DNA of 12,074 nucleotides from CAYPCH01 sp964409165 (lineage in GTDB: Bacteria > Bacillota > Clostridia > Acetivibrionales > Acetivibrionaceae), in contig CAYPCH010000113.1 of assembly GCA_964409165.1 (NCBI GenBank), forward strand, positions 1-12,074, read 5' to 3'. This document shows positions 1 to 5,813 of this stretch, in pieces (the first letter of the stretch is position 1; each line of letters opens with the position of its first letter). The notes beneath the pieces were generated by a model. The model was given only the letters and a program-made list of their open reading frames with translations, was not told the DNA's origin and searched no databases. The position numbers and the translations under genes were made by a program.

Positions 1-46
1 GTTATAAATTTAGTTGTTGCATTATGATTATCCGGAGGCAGGAGCG

Positions 47-865
47 ATGAAATTATATGAAAAGTTAAATATACTAAGAGACTACATAAGAGCACTTGGA
101 AGTGTTGCTGTAGCATTTTCAGGAGGTGTTGACAGTGCTTTTTTACTTAAGGTTGCATATGAGGTTTTGGCAGATAAAGCAATTGCAGTTACAGCAAGGT
201 CTTCAACCTTTCCGCAAAGGGAATACAAGGAAGCAACGGATTTTGCAGAAAAACTTGGAGTAAGGCATATAACAATTGATTCTGAAGAGCTTGACATTGA
301 GGGGTTTTCACAAAATCCTGCAAACAGGTGTTATTTTTGTAAACATGAGCTTTTTTCAAAAATTCTGGAAGTTGCAATCAAAGAAGGTATTGAATATATT
401 GCAGACGGTTCAAACACTGATGATTTGGGAGATTATAGACCAGGGTTAAAAGCAGTAAATGAGCTGAAGGTTGTAAGCCCTTTAAAGGAATCATTGATGA
501 CAAAGGAAGATATAAGGCTTTTATCCCGAGAAATGAACCTTGCTACATGGAATAAGCCTGCTTTTGCGTGCTTGGCATCGAGATTTCCTTATGGACAGGA
601 AATAACGGCTGAAAAGCTTAAAATGGTGGATCATGCCGAGCAGTACCTTTTGGATTTAGGATTCAGGCAGGTAAGAGTAAGACACCATGGAGATATTGCC
701 AGAATAGAGGTTTCTGCAGATGAAAGAGCAAAGTTTTTTGACTTGAAGACAATGGACAATATATCGGATAGATTTAAAGAAATAGGTTTTATATATGTAT
801 CTTTGGATTTAAAGGGGTACAGAACGGGAAGCATGAATGAGACATTGGTGCTAAAGGAGGAGTAG
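47..865 (+). CDS. larE: LarE-type ATP-dependent sacrificial sulfur transferase (272 aa)
   Basis: LarE adenylates the carboxylates of the pyridinium dicarboxylate precursor made by LarB and delivers sulfur to build the nickel-pincer nucleotide used by lactate racemase-like (LarA) enzymes; it is cytoplasmic. Seen: an N-terminal PP-loop SGGVDS (residues 25-30), the DGSNTDD..DYRPG block (120-133) and the ACLASRFPYG block (174-183). Three cysteines, C95 and C98 in RCYFC plus C175 in ACLASR, match the subtype known from Thermotoga that binds a [4Fe-4S] cluster and can carry an extra sulfide, rather than the single-cysteine sacrificial type; that assignment is inference. The ATG at 47 is preferred over an upstream TTG at 14 because GGAGG at 34-38 lies 8 bases before it. 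No larB, larC or larA is in the window; they may lie to the left, since frame 1 is open from the left edge to a stop at 25-27. Length is normal for the family. Confidence 0.92.
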   Translation: MKLYEKLNILRDYIRALGSVAVAFSGGVDSAFLLKVAYEVLADKAIAVTARSSTFPQREYKEATDFAEKLGVRHITIDSEELDIEGFSQNPANRCYFCKHELFSKILEVAIKEGIEYIADGSNTDDLGDYRPGLKAVNELKVVSPLKESLMTKEDIRLLSREMNLATWNKPAFACLASRFPYGQEITAEKLKMVDHAEQYLLDLGFRQVRVRHHGDIARIEVSADERAKFFDLKTMDNISDRFKEIGFIYVSLDLKGYRTGSMNETLVLKEE

Positions 866-926
866 TAGTATTAGTAGTATTATGTAAATTTTATAACCAT
901 AAAACATATAATGTGTAACCTTTTTT

Positions 927-954
927 TTGCTCTCTAATATAATAATAGTATAAA
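927..954 (+). promoter_or_regulatory. Candidate sigma-A-like promoter
   Basis: TTGCTC at 927-932 and TATAAA at 949-954 are separated by 16 bases in the gap between larE and the cysteine-rich gene. If used, transcription would start near 961 and leave a leader of about 195 bases containing the inverted repeat at 1011-1081. The match is imperfect and the region is AT-rich, so chance is a real alternative. Confidence 0.3.
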
Positions 955-1010
955 GCATCCAAGTGCCCTGTAACAGAATTCATTTCTAGAAGCGGAGCAC
1001 AACAGAGGAA

Positions 1011-1081
1011 GTGCATTTTTAACATTATGAAAGACTGGAGATTAGTGGCTAGTGACTAGTAATTGATAATGTTAAAAGCAC
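1011..1081. repeat. Inverted repeat in the leader of the cysteine-rich gene
   Basis: The left arm at 1011-1028 and the right arm at 1066-1081 (ATAATGTTAAAAGCAC) are complementary over 16 base pairs, with a 2-base bulge in the left arm. The 37-base centre contains a smaller inverted repeat, CTAGT-G-ACTAG, in a run of related CTAGTG/CTAGTA words. No open reading frame lies here. It could fold as a leader RNA hairpin or be the remnant of a small non-coding repeat. The rest of the 866-1156 gap holds only a 9-base tandem repeat (TAGTAGTAT, 863-880) and AT-rich sequence. Confidence 0.55.
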
Positions 1082-1156
1082 CAGGATAAAAAGTGGAAAG
1101 ATACACAGGCGCTATACTAACGTATATTAGGTATTATGTAAAAAGGAGGTTTTTTT

Positions 1157-1909
1157 ATGTCTGGTTACGAACATGGAACGAAAATTGAAGCCGGTCAGAT
1201 CTTGAATCCTGACTGTTTTCCACCACCAAACGAATTGGTATGCATACAGGTACCAAAGGTATTTGACCAGGTTGCATTAAGAGATTGTGTTACAAGAACT
1301 GTTATGCTCAGGAGAGGGGAGGATCACTGTCCGCCTGTATTTGCTTTTGAGGGTGCAACAGATTTTGACATTGTTGAGGTAAAAGTTATATCAAAAACAG
1401 ATTCATTGACAAAACCCGGTTATAAAAAACTTAAGATTTTTGTAAAGATAAGGTATACCATACACTATTCAGATGGAGAAGATCAGAAGAGCCAGTGTGA
1501 TGAGGCAACTTTCAACCTTACAATTAATGAGATATATTGTCCAAGTTGCATTGCACAGGTTGGAGTAATAAAATCATCTGACGATTTCTGGGGAGCACCG
1601 AAAAAGACATTGGATCCCGACGGTACATTGATTAAGGTTGAAGCTCTTGCAGAAGCATTTAATGATGTTCTGAATCAAACAACAGGTATGTTGACTCTTG
1701 ACATCGGTGTATTTTTTATTGTTAAATGCGAGTGTGTAGTTCAATTGCTTATACCTGCTTACGGCTACTGCCCTGTACCTCCAGAACAGTTAAATCCGGC
1801 AATACAGAATTGTAAAACATTTAATGATAAATGCAAAACTCCCTTCCCGACAAAGTTCTTTCCTGACCAGAAATGGAATCCGCTTGACAAGAAGAGGGGC
1901 AATGACTAA
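1157..1909 (+). CDS. Unrecognised cysteine-rich protein, possibly a spore-surface protein (250 aa)
   Basis: I do not recognise this family with certainty. The ATG has an ideal AAGGAGGT site at 1143-1150, six bases upstream. The protein has no signal peptide and no membrane segment. It carries twelve cysteines (residues 20, 29, 44, 58, 114, 128, 131, 191, 193, 205, 219, 226), including a CPSC pair (128-131) and a CEC pair (191-193). The middle (about 69-135) looks beta-rich, with alternating hydrophobic residues such as IVEVKVIS and LKIFVKIRYTIHY. The N-terminal and C-terminal parts are rich in proline and cysteine (FPPP at 21-24; YCPVPP at 204-209). Cysteine-rich, beta-rich proteins without signals are common in clostridial spore coats and exosporia, and the beta-rich core vaguely recalls SPOCS/DUF3794 domains, but this is inference. 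It is flanked by its own leader and a terminator, so it is probably transcribed alone. Confidence 0.85.
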   Translation: MSGYEHGTKIEAGQILNPDCFPPPNELVCIQVPKVFDQVALRDCVTRTVMLRRGEDHCPPVFAFEGATDFDIVEVKVISKTDSLTKPGYKKLKIFVKIRYTIHYSDGEDQKSQCDEATFNLTINEIYCPSCIAQVGVIKSSDDFWGAPKKTLDPDGTLIKVEALAEAFNDVLNQTTGMLTLDIGVFFIVKCECVVQLLIPAYGYCPVPPEQLNPAIQNCKTFNDKCKTPFPTKFFPDQKWNPLDKKRGND

Positions 1910-1919
1910 GGATTGAGTG

Positions 1920-1984
1920 CTGTACTTTAGAAAAGTGAAATACAGCTAAAAGCGAGTGGGGCTTAAATAGCCCCCAAGCTTTTT
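1920..1984 (+). terminator. Hairpins and probable terminator after the cysteine-rich gene
   Basis: Eleven bases after the stop, CTGTA...TACAG (1920-1945) can form a first hairpin. It is followed by GGGGCT-TAAAT-AGCCCC (1958-1974) and then a short T run at 1980-1984. The second hairpin with its T run is a plausible rho-independent terminator, though the five T bases start five bases after the stem. It ends only about 18 bases before the next start codon. Confidence 0.55.
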
Positions 1985-2001
1985 AATATGGAGTGAAATT
2001 T

Positions 2002-2265
2002 ATGGTATGCTACTATGTAGGATTAGAGTCTAAATCACATGTGTTTCTTTTAGAGCAAAGAATGATCGACGAAGGTATTGTATGTGATATAACATATATG
2101 CCGCGGAATATTATGATTGATTTATGCAATATGGGTCTCAAATTCCATGAAACAGAATTAACAAGAGCTATGGATATAATCAGGAGTTCGGGTCTTCCAG
2201 GTTGCAGGCTTTACAGGGAAGATTTGCTACCAGATGGTTATTATTATTGTGAAGTTCAAACATAA
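2002..2265 (+). CDS. DUF3343 family protein, putative Se/S carrier-like (87 aa)
   Basis: A small soluble protein with the features of DUF3343: a short N-terminal strand and helix (GLESKSHVFLLEQRMIDEGI), the turn TYMPRNI (31-37), and a conserved cysteine C42 in LCNMGLKF, followed by a second helix and GLPGCRLY (64-71). The family is described as putative selenium/sulfur carrier-like; the biochemical role of this member is not established. ATG at 2002 is preferred to GTG at 1993 because GGAG (1990-1993) lies 8 bases before it. It stands between two terminators, so it is probably its own unit. A possible sulfur-handling link with larE 1.1 kb upstream is inference only. C28, C68 and C83 are further cysteines. 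Confidence 0.8.
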   Translation: MVCYYVGLESKSHVFLLEQRMIDEGIVCDITYMPRNIMIDLCNMGLKFHETELTRAMDIIRSSGLPGCRLYREDLLPDGYYYCEVQT

Positions 2266-2302
2266 TGTGTTGGTTTGGATATTATGGGCAGTAACAACTT
2301 TG

Positions 2303-2335
2303 AAGCTATGGATTACCGAAATCCATAGCTTTTTT
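2303..2335 (+). terminator. Rho-independent terminator of the DUF3343 gene
   Basis: A perfect 12-base-pair stem, AAGCTATGGATT with AATCCATAGCTT, has a 5-base loop and runs directly into a T tract (2330-2335). It sits 37 bases after the DUF3343 stop. Confidence 0.9.
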
Positions 2336-2340
2336 GAAAA

Positions 2341-2403
2341 AAATAGAGTACCCATCGAAGGTACTCTATTTTGCCGGATTTCCTTTCAGGAAATGGTTCT
2401 AAT
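2341..2403 (+). repeat. Copy A of a dispersed two-hairpin repeat
   Basis: The first hairpin pairs AAATAGAGTACC (2341-2352) with GGTACTCTATTT (2360-2371) around the loop CATCGAA. It is followed by a 30-base tail at 2374-2403, beginning CCGGATTTCC, that itself folds (ATTTCCT-TTC-AGGAAAT). The tail matches 28 of 30 bases of the minus strand at 7999-8028 (copy B), and both have the CCCATCGA(A)GG loop before it. It lies in the convergent gap between the DUF3343 and dehydratase genes, just past the DUF3343 terminator. Its function is unknown. Confidence 0.75.
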
Positions 2404-2423
2404 AAGGGGCTTTGACGCCCCTT
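2404..2423 (-). terminator. Hairpin at the end of the minus-strand coat/sugar operon
   Basis: AAGGGGC (2404-2410) pairs with GCCCCTT (2417-2423) around six bases. It lies six bases beyond the dehydratase stop on the minus strand. The following minus-strand sequence (ATTAGAACC) has no proper T tract, so termination may be weak or shared with the adjoining repeat hairpins. Confidence 0.5.
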
Positions 2424-2429
2424 AAACTT

Positions 2430-3419
2430 TTATGATGACCATTCCCACCAACTGCGATTTGACTTATACCAGTCAATTGCATTGTTTAATCCGTCTTCAA
2501 GCTTATATTTGTTTCCCCAGCCTAAGTTGTTTCTGGTTTTGTAGCTGTTTATAGCATAACGCTTGTCACGGCCGGATCTGTCAGCTACTTTTTCTATGAG
2601 GTCTTCGGGTTTTCCTAGAAGCTTCAAAATTTTTCTTGCCATATCCAGATTGGAAACCTCATTTCCTGATCCTATATTATAGATTTCACCTATTTTTCCG
2701 AAGAACAGGACTCTGATTAATGCTGTGCAATGGTCAATAACATGAATCCATTCCCTTGTGCTTGAACCGTCTCCATAGGTGGGTATGGGCTTATCGGAAA
2801 GCGCATTTAAAATGCAAGTCGGGATGAAATTTTCAGGATGCTGGTGACTGCCGTAGTTGTTGCAGCATCTTGTTATTATTGCAGGGAATCCATAAGCATT
2901 ATAATAAGTCATTACCATTAAGTCAGCACCAGCTTTTGATGCTGAATAAGGGGTTGTTGGTAAAAGAAGGGATTCTTCAGTAAAATATTCTTCATCATTT
3001 TTGGTACTTCCATATACCTCATCGGTTGAAATCTGTATAAAACATTTACCTTTAAAGTCATGTTTACCCCAGAAATATCGGGCACTTTCCAACAATACTG
3101 ATGTGCCTACTACGTTTGATTGAGTAAAAACATAGGGATTTACTATACTTTTGTCAACACTTGACTCTGCAGCAAAATTAATAATGTAGTCAGGTCTGTG
3201 CCTTTTTATAACATAGTTTACAAGCTCCTGGTTACAAATGCTGCCTTTTACAAAGTGATACCGGGGCGATTTCTCAAGTTCTTTTAGATTGTTAATATTG
3301 GAGGCATAATTGAGGTTGTCAATATTTACTATTACAAAATCCTTATTACGCCTTAAAAAGTATTTTATGAAGTTGCTGCCTATAAAGCCTGCTCCACCTG
3401 TTATCAGCATAACCCTCAT
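2430..3419 (-). CDS. rfbB: dTDP-glucose 4,6-dehydratase, RfbB/RmlB type (329 aa)
   Basis: A short-chain dehydratase that converts dTDP-glucose to dTDP-4-keto-6-deoxyglucose, the branch point to rhamnose and other deoxysugars; cytoplasmic and NAD-dependent. Seen: the Rossmann motif GGAGFIG (8-14), the catalytic triplet TDE (132-134) in ISTDEVYG, and the catalytic YxxxK (Y158, K162) in TPYSASK. RfbB-typical blocks NNYG and YGDGSSTREWIHVIDHC follow, so the enzyme should be active. The ATG at 3419 is chosen because AAAAGGA lies about 10 bases upstream; GTG at 3428 is only two bases from that site. It starts 15 bases after the GT4 glycosyltransferase stop and is therefore the last gene of the operon. 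RmlA, RmlC and RmlD are not in the window. A related NDP-sugar dehydratase with another nucleotide sugar is possible but less likely. Confidence 0.92.
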   Translation of the reverse strand: MRVMLITGGAGFIGSNFIKYFLRRNKDFVIVNIDNLNYASNINNLKELEKSPRYHFVKGSICNQELVNYVIKRHRPDYIINFAAESSVDKSIVNPYVFTQSNVVGTSVLLESARYFWGKHDFKGKCFIQISTDEVYGSTKNDEEYFTEESLLLPTTPYSASKAGADLMVMTYYNAYGFPAIITRCCNNYGSHQHPENFIPTCILNALSDKPIPTYGDGSSTREWIHVIDHCTALIRVLFFGKIGEIYNIGSGNEVSNLDMARKILKLLGKPEDLIEKVADRSGRDKRYAINSYKTRNNLGWGNKYKLEDGLNNAIDWYKSNRSWWEWSS

Positions 3420-3434
3420 ATAAACCACATCCTT

Positions 3435-4658
3435 TTAGAAATCATATAAAAAAAAGTTGTCTTCTTTAGCTTCTATATCCGTTTTGTGATGATTGTTTTT
3501 TTCTGGCAGGATATTTTTACTGTCAGTCGTCACAGAAGCAAGCACGTCGTCGGCTACTCTTTTCCAACTAAAATTTTCCTCAGCGCCTTTTCTGGCATTC
3601 TTGCCTAACTCAGCAGCCTTATCCGGGTTGGAAATGAGATAGTTTATATAATCCGCCAGTGAATCAGGATTGCTATAATCCTTTAAAACAAGGCCGTTTA
3701 TATTTTCTTCTATTATTTCTGCATTGCCGCCTCGGTCTGTTGTTATAATCGGAAGGCCTGCTGCCATGGCCTCATAGTGGATTCTCGCGAGAGGTTCGTT
3801 CCATTGGGAGGCACATACAAAAACGTCTCCCATATTGAAGTAGGGAGGTATTTCCGATGGAGGTATGAATCCAGTAAAAATAACCGGTGCATTTACTTCT
3901 TTTGAAATCGTTTTACAATATTGTGTAAATTCGTCTTCTTCATTTTTTCCATACCATTTGCTGCCTACTATTACAAGGGCTGAATCGGGATAAGCTTCCG
4001 CTACCTTTTTCATTGCGTGCAAAACTATATGTGTTCCTTTTTTAGGGTTTATTCTGCTTACATGCAGAACAACTTTTTTATTATCAATGCCGTATTTTTT
4101 CTTAAGTTGCATTTTATTGGAGATACCTATAGGTGACCAGTTAGCAGCAAAGTCATCAAGATTAACTCCTGAATATACAACATTAAGTTTGTTTTCGGCC
4201 GTGGGATACAATTTTTTTACACCGTCCGCAATGAATATGCTTACCGTGTTGATAAAATCCACTCTGTTTATACATTCAACAGCTTCGGCATAGGAAATTT
4301 TACTTGGAGCAAACATTTCATTATGGAGGCTTAGGCTGAACCTTGTATTTGGAAGAACTTTGCTTAAACTTAAAACCCAGCGTGGGCGGTTAAAAACATG
4401 TATAAGCTCATAGCTTTCATCCAATAAATACTGTTTTATGCCGTTTACGTATCTGCCAGAACTCTTTGCAGGTATTCTTATATACCTTATGTCATTTATA
4501 GTTTCATCTTTAGAAAGGCTGGGATGCTCTATGCTGAATACAGTTATTTTATGCTTTTTTGAAATATAGGGAAGTATCTCGTTTATATATAATTGAACTG
4601 CTCCACCTGAAACAGGAGGAACAGGGAGCTTCTCGGTACATATAAATGCAATTTTCAA
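3435..4658 (-). CDS. cotSA: GT4 glycosyltransferase, CotSA-like spore coat protein (407 aa)
   Basis: A GT-B fold retaining glycosyltransferase of family GT4. The N-terminal acceptor domain starts MKIAFICTEKLPVPPVSGGA, with the glycine pair G18-G19; this opening closely resembles Bacillus CotSA as I know it. The C-terminal donor domain has SRINPKKG (201-208, R202 and K207 likely bind the donor phosphates) and the EX7E motif EPLARIHYE (288-296), followed by GLPIITTDRGGNAEII. The last 30 residues are a polar Asn/His/Lys/Asp tail. Start: GTG at 4667 overlaps the AGAGGTG ribosome binding site, so TTG at 4658 (nine bases from it) is preferred. Its place between two CotS-type genes and a dehydratase supports a role in sporulation glycan synthesis; donor and acceptor cannot be told. 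The symbol is by analogy. Confidence 0.85.
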   Translation of the reverse strand: MKIAFICTEKLPVPPVSGGAVQLYINEILPYISKKHKITVFSIEHPSLSKDETINDIRYIRIPAKSSGRYVNGIKQYLLDESYELIHVFNRPRWVLSLSKVLPNTRFSLSLHNEMFAPSKISYAEAVECINRVDFINTVSIFIADGVKKLYPTAENKLNVVYSGVNLDDFAANWSPIGISNKMQLKKKYGIDNKKVVLHVSRINPKKGTHIVLHAMKKVAEAYPDSALVIVGSKWYGKNEEDEFTQYCKTISKEVNAPVIFTGFIPPSEIPPYFNMGDVFVCASQWNEPLARIHYEAMAAGLPIITTDRGGNAEIIEENINGLVLKDYSNPDSLADYINYLISNPDKAAELGKNARKGAEENFSWKRVADDVLASVTTDSKNILPEKNNHHKTDIEAKEDNFFLYDF

Positions 4659-4682
4659 TTTAATCACCTCTTATTTATATTA

Positions 4683-4720
4683 ATCACGAAAATGATTCTA
4701 CATTGAAAAAAATTCGTGAT
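4683..4720. repeat. Inverted repeat upstream of the GT4 gene
   Basis: ATCACGAA (4683-4690) and TTCGTGAT (4713-4720) form an 8-base-pair inverted repeat with 22 bases between. It lies 10-20 bases upstream of the GT4 ribosome binding site, inside a 116-base intercistronic gap. It could be an mRNA hairpin affecting relative expression or an operator for an internal promoter. Confidence 0.4.
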
Positions 4721-4749
4721 GCTGCATTAAAGAATGAGTGAAACTGAAG

Positions 4750-4773
4750 TGCGATTTAAAAATTCTTATCGCA
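4750..4773. repeat. GCGAT hairpin after the second CotS-like gene
   Basis: TGCGAT (4750-4755) pairs with ATCGCA (4768-4773) around an AT-rich loop. It begins one base past the stop of the minus-strand CotS-like gene. A similar hairpin (TGCGAT...ATCGCG, 8105-8127) sits ten bases past the stop of the carbohydrate-binding protein gene. Confidence 0.45.
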
Positions 4774-4774
4774 T

Positions 4775-5800
4775 TCAATACAGTAGAGTGTTCAGCAAAG
4801 ATATTTTTGTTTTTTCAAGCCTTGATATTTTTTCTAACTTCGATGTGCTTATAGGTTTATTGTTTTTGAAAAGATTTTTTACAAGGCCAAAATACCAGTG
4901 AGGATAAAGAAGGTCTATATATAAAAGGTTTTCCTCAGCAGGGCTTAAGGGATTTGCTTCTTTGTACCAGTTTAATATATCTGAAATTGTGCTTAACTCC
5001 CATGAACCTTTATTTTCGGCTAGTTTCCCGATGATTTTTCTCAAATCTCTTGCTGGATGATCAAAGGTTACACCATCAAGGTCTATAACATACACACCGT
5101 CATCTGTAAGAACTGCATTTCCCTTACCATAATCCTGATGGCAAAGGACTACAGCCTCAGAGTTTTCTTGTGTAAGCTCTGCGTAAGAAGAAGTACTTAA
5201 AAGCTTTGAAGCTCTATCAGAAAGCTCAATAATCTCATCAACATTGGCAAGATAAGCATTGTAGCAATGTATAGAAGACTTTTCTTTGGCTATATCTTTC
5301 CAGCTTATAAGTTTGTTTTTCATGGATTCATATTGTCCCGGCCATTTTCCTAACTTTGAGGAAATCCTTGCACCCTCAGGGGCTTTATATCCTTTTGTGA
5401 ATGCATGAAATCTTGAAAGACCTGATACAGCTTTTTTCAGGTTATCCGATGTGTTGAATTCAAGATCGTTTCCAGAGAGCCACTCATATAAAACAAACAA
5501 CTGGTCATTATAGTTAACAATTAAATTATTGCTTGTATCCCTTATAATGCTCGGAACATTTCCCCCCGAATTTTTTATAAACTCCTGAGCATAAACAGAA
5601 AACAAAGCTTTTTCATATGAATGCCTAAGCCTCTTCAAGCACAAGGTTTTATCCTGTGCTTTTATTTTCCATACTGTTTTTATACTTGCACTTTGTACTA
5701 TGACTATGCTTTCAGGTTTAATGCCATATTTATCTGTTACTTCTACTGCAAGCTTGAACAAATCATTGTTTTGGGCTGTATTGCTTATCAATTTCCTCAT
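4775..5800 (-). CDS. CotS-family spore coat protein, kinase fold, second copy (341 aa)
   Basis: A member of the CotS family, which has the aminoglycoside phosphotransferase/choline kinase fold. Seen: a lysine in the small lobe (LCLKRL, K56), the hinge-like FVLYEWLSG (102-110), the catalytic loop CHQDYGKGN (220-228, with H221, D223, N228) and the metal-binding DLD (240-242) followed by DHPARDLRK. All kinase motifs are present, so phosphotransfer to a sugar or similar small molecule is possible; CotS proteins are best known as spore coat components. The start is uncertain. ATG 5800 is given, but AAAGGA directly abuts it, and TTG at 5791 (338 aa) has that site at nine bases. The longer ORF from 5869 overlaps the upstream gene and is unlikely. 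It begins 13-22 bases after the first copy, so the two are co-transcribed. Confidence 0.88.
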   Translation of the reverse strand: MRKLISNTAQNNDLFKLAVEVTDKYGIKPESIVIVQSASIKTVWKIKAQDKTLCLKRLRHSYEKALFSVYAQEFIKNSGGNVPSIIRDTSNNLIVNYNDQLFVLYEWLSGNDLEFNTSDNLKKAVSGLSRFHAFTKGYKAPEGARISSKLGKWPGQYESMKNKLISWKDIAKEKSSIHCYNAYLANVDEIIELSDRASKLLSTSSYAELTQENSEAVVLCHQDYGKGNAVLTDDGVYVIDLDGVTFDHPARDLRKIIGKLAENKGSWELSTISDILNWYKEANPLSPAEENLLYIDLLYPHWYFGLVKNLFKNNKPISTSKLEKISRLEKTKISLLNTLLY

Positions 5801-5813
5801 TCCTTTCTTAAAT

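Noticed and set aside
14..46. An 11-codon N-terminal extension of LarE from a TTG start
   Set aside because: The ATG at 47 has a properly spaced GGAGG and gives the usual LarE N-terminus; the extension runs through that ribosome binding site.
1..50. Possible tail of an upstream gene (frame 1 to a stop at 25-27, or frame 3 to TGA at 48-50 overlapping the larE ATG)
   Set aside because: Only 8 or 15 codons are visible and neither resembles a known LarB or LarC C-terminus, so no feature is claimed.
1027..1059. A 10-codon frame inside the inverted repeat
   Set aside because: No ribosome binding site; its start lies inside the repeat arm.
2341..2403. Copy A as a simple terminator of the DUF3343 gene
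   Set aside because: A complete terminator with a T tract already lies at 2303-2335, and the conserved part extends beyond the hairpin into a 30-base tail shared with copy B.
2234..2425. A 63-codon reading frame overlapping the end of the DUF3343 gene
   Set aside because: It runs through a strong terminator and the hairpin repeat, has no ribosome binding site and no family resemblance.
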